From Leptidea sinapis (taxonomy: Eukaryota > Arthropoda > Insecta > Lepidoptera > Pieridae): a stretch of 64,000 nt of DNA. The notes beneath the pieces were generated by a model, which saw only the letters and a program-made list of their open reading frames with translations, had not been told where the DNA came from and did no database searches. Position numbers and translations under genes: made by a program. Position 1 is the stretch's first letter; each line of letters begins with the position of its first letter. The stretch lies in the NCBI RefSeq assembly GCF_905404315.1, contig NC_066282.1, positions 4,178,501 through 4,242,500 of the forward strand, in the 5' to 3' direction. This document shows positions 60,392 to 64,000 of this stretch, one piece after another.

Positions 60392-62726
60392 ATGAGTACC
60401 GAAGATGACATTGTGCCTATCGATTTGCTTATCGACGAAATCGAAAAAAGAGATGCGATTTGGAATCTTAACTCTAAGGATTATTCAAATAAAATATTAA
60501 AAAGAAGGTCTTGGGAAGAACTAGTTTTAATTTTTTGCAAAAATGATGATTCCGAAGAAAAAAAGAAAAATTTGGGTAAGTTGTTTTTTAATTAGTTTTA
60601 TTTATTTAAAATAAGTTTTATAAAATCATCACCTATTACACCATTTTATCTTGCCAATCTAATTTACCTTCAGTAACAAAATAATTTGTGAATTTAGTTC
60701 GAATATTATCTACTTCATGGATTGCTCGTCCACTGTTAGTTGGATTCACATTAGGTAATGGCGCTGGATTGATCATATCATCCTGATTTATACCATCTCT
60801 CATCCTTACCAAGTTATGTAAAACACAAATAGCTTTGACGATATCAACAGCAAAATCTATCTTCACGTCTATTGGCCGGTGTAAGATACGCCACTTGTTA
60901 CACATTATGCCAAATGTACATTCGACATACCTTCGTGCTAAAGAAAGGCGGTAGTTAAATATTTTTTTTTCTTTTGACAACATTTTACCACCATAGGGTC
61001 TCATCAAATTTTTAGTCATAGCGAAAGCCTCGTCAGCTACAATTACGTATGGTAGTTTAAATGCATCGCTCTCATTATTTGTGATAGATCTAGGCTCTGG
61101 TAAGTTCAACGAATTTTCTGAGAGTTTTTTGAATAATGACGTTTCCTTGAAAACACCCGAATCACTGTCTTTTCCGTAAGCTCCAACGTCTATCCATATG
61201 AAGCAATAGTTAGCATCACATAAAGCCATTAAAACTAATGAGAAAAAGTGTTTATAATTGTAATACATTGATCCTGATTCTGGTGGCTGTATTAAACGAA
61301 CGTGTTTGCCGTCCAACGCTCCAACACAATTTGGAAAATATGCTTTATTTTCAAATTGTATAGATATTTGTGTCCAGATTTCTTTTGTTGGTGGACTCAT
61401 GACCAAAGTTTTTAAATTTCTCCAAAAAACTTGGCACACTTGCTTAATTATACCCGATATCGTAGACTTGCCAATTTTATAACCATATTGTAACTCTGCA
61501 AATGAAGAACCAGTTGCTAGGTACCTGTAACATAATAGTTATTTAAGATACACGTGCATAAAGTAGATCTTTACCGAATAAGTGCTACAGTGAAAACACA
61601 AGCATAGCGAGTGTTTACAGTGTGGCACGCGAGCATAAAGTGCATATGCTCACGTGCCACGATAAATATTCCATTTCTATTCCTACTCCTATTCCTCGTC
61701 AAATTCCTATTCCCATACCTATTCCTACCCCTACTTACTCCTATTCCTATTCCTAATTCTATGTCTATGTCTATTTCTTTTAAGGAAATCTTTACTGAAT
61801 AAGTGCTACAAAGAAAACACATTCATAGCGAGTGTTTACAGTGTGGCACGTGAGCCTAAAGTGCACAAAGTACAATTTGCATAAAGTACGAGTAGGTCAT
61901 AAGGACTCTTTATGCACCCGTATCGTACAACATTTTTCAATAGTTTTGCAATGAAAACTAATAATTAATTATTTACTTTCTAGGATCGATTTTGCAAAAA
62001 AAATGGAAAAATTTACGAGATGCCTATGTAAAAGAACTTAAGAAAACAAAACATTTGAAGTCTGGTTCCTCAGCATCAACACCATCTTCATTTTCGTATT
62101 TCCAAAGATTGTCATTTCTTAAACAAGTTGTCCAGAAACGAAAAACTGACAACAGCCTTGATGTTGCGGAAGTTACAGAGAATCCTGATTTGGATAGTGC
62201 AGTTAACAGCAGCGGCGTTCAAGCTTCAACAGAAAATGTGCCCCGGAAAAAATTCAAACTTCACCCTGCCGATGAACATTTTGCAAATCTTTTACAACAA
62301 AGCATAAATACTCGAAATAATAATGCAGCAGAAAAGAAAGATGACGATGAAGATAAATTATTTTGTCTTTCATTGGTTAGGGAAATAAAAAAAGTTCCTG
62401 AAAACCGGCGTTTAAAACTGAAAATTGAAATTTATAATTTATTAGAACGATACCAAGCTACACGAGCACAGCCACTTGAAGATTTTAACTACCCGTCTAC
62501 TTCATATAGCTCACAACGACCACCCAGAAACTATCATGCTTCATTTCAAAGTTCTCAATATAGCAACCCAATGCAGTACTCTGATAGAGAATCAACACAA
62601 TATGGCTATACAACTAGTTCATACACTTCACCTCCCACAAGTTCATCGCAAGCAACATCACCCCCGGGTGATGTTACTTGTGACCCGTCATACGAAGATT
62701 CTCAAGAATTAGATCTGTTCAATTAA
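60392..62726 (+). CDS. Harbinger accessory DNA-binding protein (MADF-BESS)
   Basis: Two exons, 60392-60575 and 61984-62726 (phase 1; donor GTAAGT, acceptor TTCTAG), 308 residues. In PIF/Harbinger elements the second protein binds the termini and brings the nuclease to DNA. Residues about 10-85 form a MADF (Myb/SANT-like) domain: LIDEIEKRDAIWN, then SWEEL, then KKWKNLRDAYVKELKK, the two parts joined only by splicing. A basic PRKKFK (about 148-153) could be a nuclear signal. Residues about 181-219 fit a BESS motif (EDKLFCLSLVREIKK...IYNLLERY). The tail is Ser/Tyr/Gln-rich. Its intron contains the second exon of the transposase on the other strand. The start at 60392 is the first ATG with coding-like sequence after the GC-rich terminal region. 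Confidence 0.87.
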
Positions 62727-63113
62727 ACTAAAAGTTAATTTGCCAAGAAGCCTCGCTCATAATTTCTTATTTTTTATAATTTTTACTGTGATTATGATTA
62801 ATAAACAGTTAACTTACCGCAATGTTACAATGAGTTTTTCTTTTGGTGATATGCAATATCTTACAGCATTTTCACTGGATTTTAAATCATTTTCAATGAA
62901 ATCGTATAAAAAATCAAAGGTTGCAACTGACATACGGAAATAATTAAAAAAAATTTCTTCATGTAACCTCAACTTAGGGTATAAGGTGACAAACAGGCTT
63001 GAAGAAAGTCTGTCACTTAATATTGGATGCACCCAGTATCGCCTTTGTCGTCTTCTGCGACGTCTCAGTCTTCTATATAAAATCCACAAGCAAATTGCCT
63101 CCTCCACGTCCAT
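60636..63113 (-). CDS. Harbinger transposase (DDE nuclease, HARBI1-like)
   Basis: Two exons in transcription order: 63113-62818 and 61524-60636 (phase 2; donor GTAAGT, acceptor TTACAG), 394 residues. It would cut and paste the element. Exon 1 is basic, with an Arg run (RRLRRRRRRQRR). Exon 2 begins with a helix-turn-helix-like segment (SFAELQYGYKIGKSTISGII, about 106-125). It is followed by DDE_Tnp_4 signatures: GALDGKH (Asp about 170), SDSGVF, VIVADEAF (Asp about 263) and RRYVECTFG (Glu about 300). Length fits HARBI1-type nucleases. No stop or frameshift is seen. Its 1.3-kb intron holds exon 2 of the MADF gene on the opposite strand. Confidence 0.92.
61555..61885. repeat. Imperfect direct repeats flanking a degenerate TATTCC array
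   Basis: A block of about 90 bases (61570-61655) recurs at 61795-61870, sharing GAATAAGTGCTACA and CATAGCGAGTGTTTACAG. Between them lies a degenerate hexamer array of TTCCTA type (about 61671-61770). This is noncoding space between the two Harbinger genes' exons. Confidence 0.75.
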
Positions 63114-63399
63114 TGTATATCAATGTTAATGCCAGACTGGCGCTCGTATATACCCTGTCATGTGAACTCTCACATCGCGCGTCGGCGCGCGGTGCCGCGC
63201 GGCCATATGAACTTAGCTTTAGAGTTTAGTTCTAAAGTAAAGTTTTTTCGACGTTTTCTCAGCTGCCATATTCTATCCAGACGTATAAATGTCTAAGTGT
63301 TATTATCCACATATCTTATTACTGGAGGATACAAAGGCTAAAGTAAAATATAACTAAGTTCTTTCCATACACGGAATAGGACGATAAACTATTAGTGGC

Positions 63400-63605
63400 A
63401 GGCACCTTTGTACATGATGCCGGCTAGATTATGAGTACCACAACGGCTTTTCTGCTGTGAAGCAGTAATGTGTAAGCATTATTATGTTTCGGTCTGAAGG
63501 GTGCACTTCAAGGTGACGAGCGCAATTGTAGTGCTGCTTAAAATTTTTGGGTTTATCAAGAATCCTGAGCGGCACTGTATTGTAATGGGCAGGGCGTAAT
63601 AAATA
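63400..63605 (-). repeat. 300-bp interspersed repeat, partial
   Basis: Reverse partial copy, right of the Harbinger element. Confidence 0.65.
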
Positions 63606-63639
63606 AGAAACTATAGAAAGAGTCACCACAGATCTCTAT

Positions 63640-63925
63640 TGAAATTCCAGAAGAATCACAGGAGCGCTGTGCTCATTGTGTGTTAGGCTTTCTTGTACCC
63701 AGGTACCCATGTTCGTATCTACATGGAAACACCGCGCAAGAATTTCATTCAATAGTAAGTGGTAGAAAAATCCTCAAAAATTGAACACAAGATGGATCGA
63801 TGATTCGGTCAAGATCGCTGGAATACGTTGGATGAGGGCAGCGCAAGACCGATCTTCCTGGAGATCATTGGGGGAGGTCTTTGTCCAGCAGTGGACGGCT
63901 TCCTGCTGATGAAGATGAATCAATC
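63640..63925 (-). mobile_element. Two LINE 3' fragments at the window edge
   Basis: 63640-63775 resembles a diverged CR1-like end; 63780-63925 is a reverse relative of 16125-16315 (GACCGATCTTCCTGGAG). Confidence 0.45.
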
Positions 63926-64000
63926 TGAGACCTTATAATTCCTCAACACACCTTTAACTTATTTTTCATTTAAATTTGGAATATTAAAATTTCTAAGCCT

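Larger units (their letters stand above)
60149..63218. mobile_element. Complete PIF/Harbinger DNA transposon, 3070 bp
   Basis: Terminal inverted repeats begin RGCTAAGTTCATATGGCC and continue into CCGCGCGG palindromes. Both ends are flanked by TTA (60146-60148 and 63219-63221), the 3-bp target duplication typical of this superfamily. Inside lie the two expected genes: a DDE nuclease on the minus strand and a MADF DNA-binding protein on the plus strand. Both are intact, so the copy looks young and possibly autonomous. It sits upstream of the visible part of gene 3. Confidence 0.92.

Overview
This window looks like a piece of an insect nuclear genome, most likely a moth or butterfly (Lepidoptera). 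Support for that: intron-rich genes with GT-AG introns in AT-rich DNA, many short non-autonomous Helitron-like copies (A^TC...CTAG^T), tRNA-derived SINEs, and fragments of several LINE clades of the kind common in Lepidoptera. The order is inferred; the eukaryotic, intron-bearing nature is seen directly.

Three related C2H2 zinc-finger genes fill the window. Gene 1 (+, start codon 64, stop 22840-22842, 12 coding exons, 529 codons) and gene 2 (+, start 30810, stop 44872-44874, 9 coding exons, 466 codons) are complete in the coding sense. Gene 3 (-, 59377 down to 52270, 6 exons) lacks its 5' exons. I joined all exons by hand using reading frame, splice sites and phase. The three share a last finger split by a phase-1 intron after Cys-Gly-Lys-Gly and followed by Phe-Tyr-Arg-Lys-Asp-His-Leu. 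They are probably ancient tandem duplicates, one of them inverted. Genes 1 and 2 also share a Gln/Asn-rich N-terminal half and a Lys-run/RPKPG linker before four fingers. They look like nuclear DNA-binding proteins; I do not recognise the orthologue and give no symbol.

The most notable items are: (i) a complete PIF/Harbinger transposon (60149-63218) with TTA target-site duplication, whose transposase (-) and MADF-BESS (+) genes are interleaved so that each intron holds an exon of the other; (ii) a TGA stop near the end of gene 1 followed in frame, across an intron, by a short acidic extension, suggesting stop-codon readthrough or an alternative acceptor; (iii) a tandem repeat with a 119-bp period starting directly after the gene 3 stop codon; (iv) a mariner-like element with very long terminal inverted repeats that hold a tRNA-like box B, itself inside a larger inverted repeat.

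Layout: 1-24.3 kb gene 1 with repeat-filled introns; 24.3-30.3 kb intergenic; 30.4-45.1 kb gene 2; 45.1-51.4 kb intergenic with a THAP-like fragment and small inverted-repeat elements; 51.4-52.3 kb minisatellite; 52.3-59.4 kb gene 3; 59.4-64 kb repeats and the Harbinger element, probably in an upstream intron or promoter region of gene 3.
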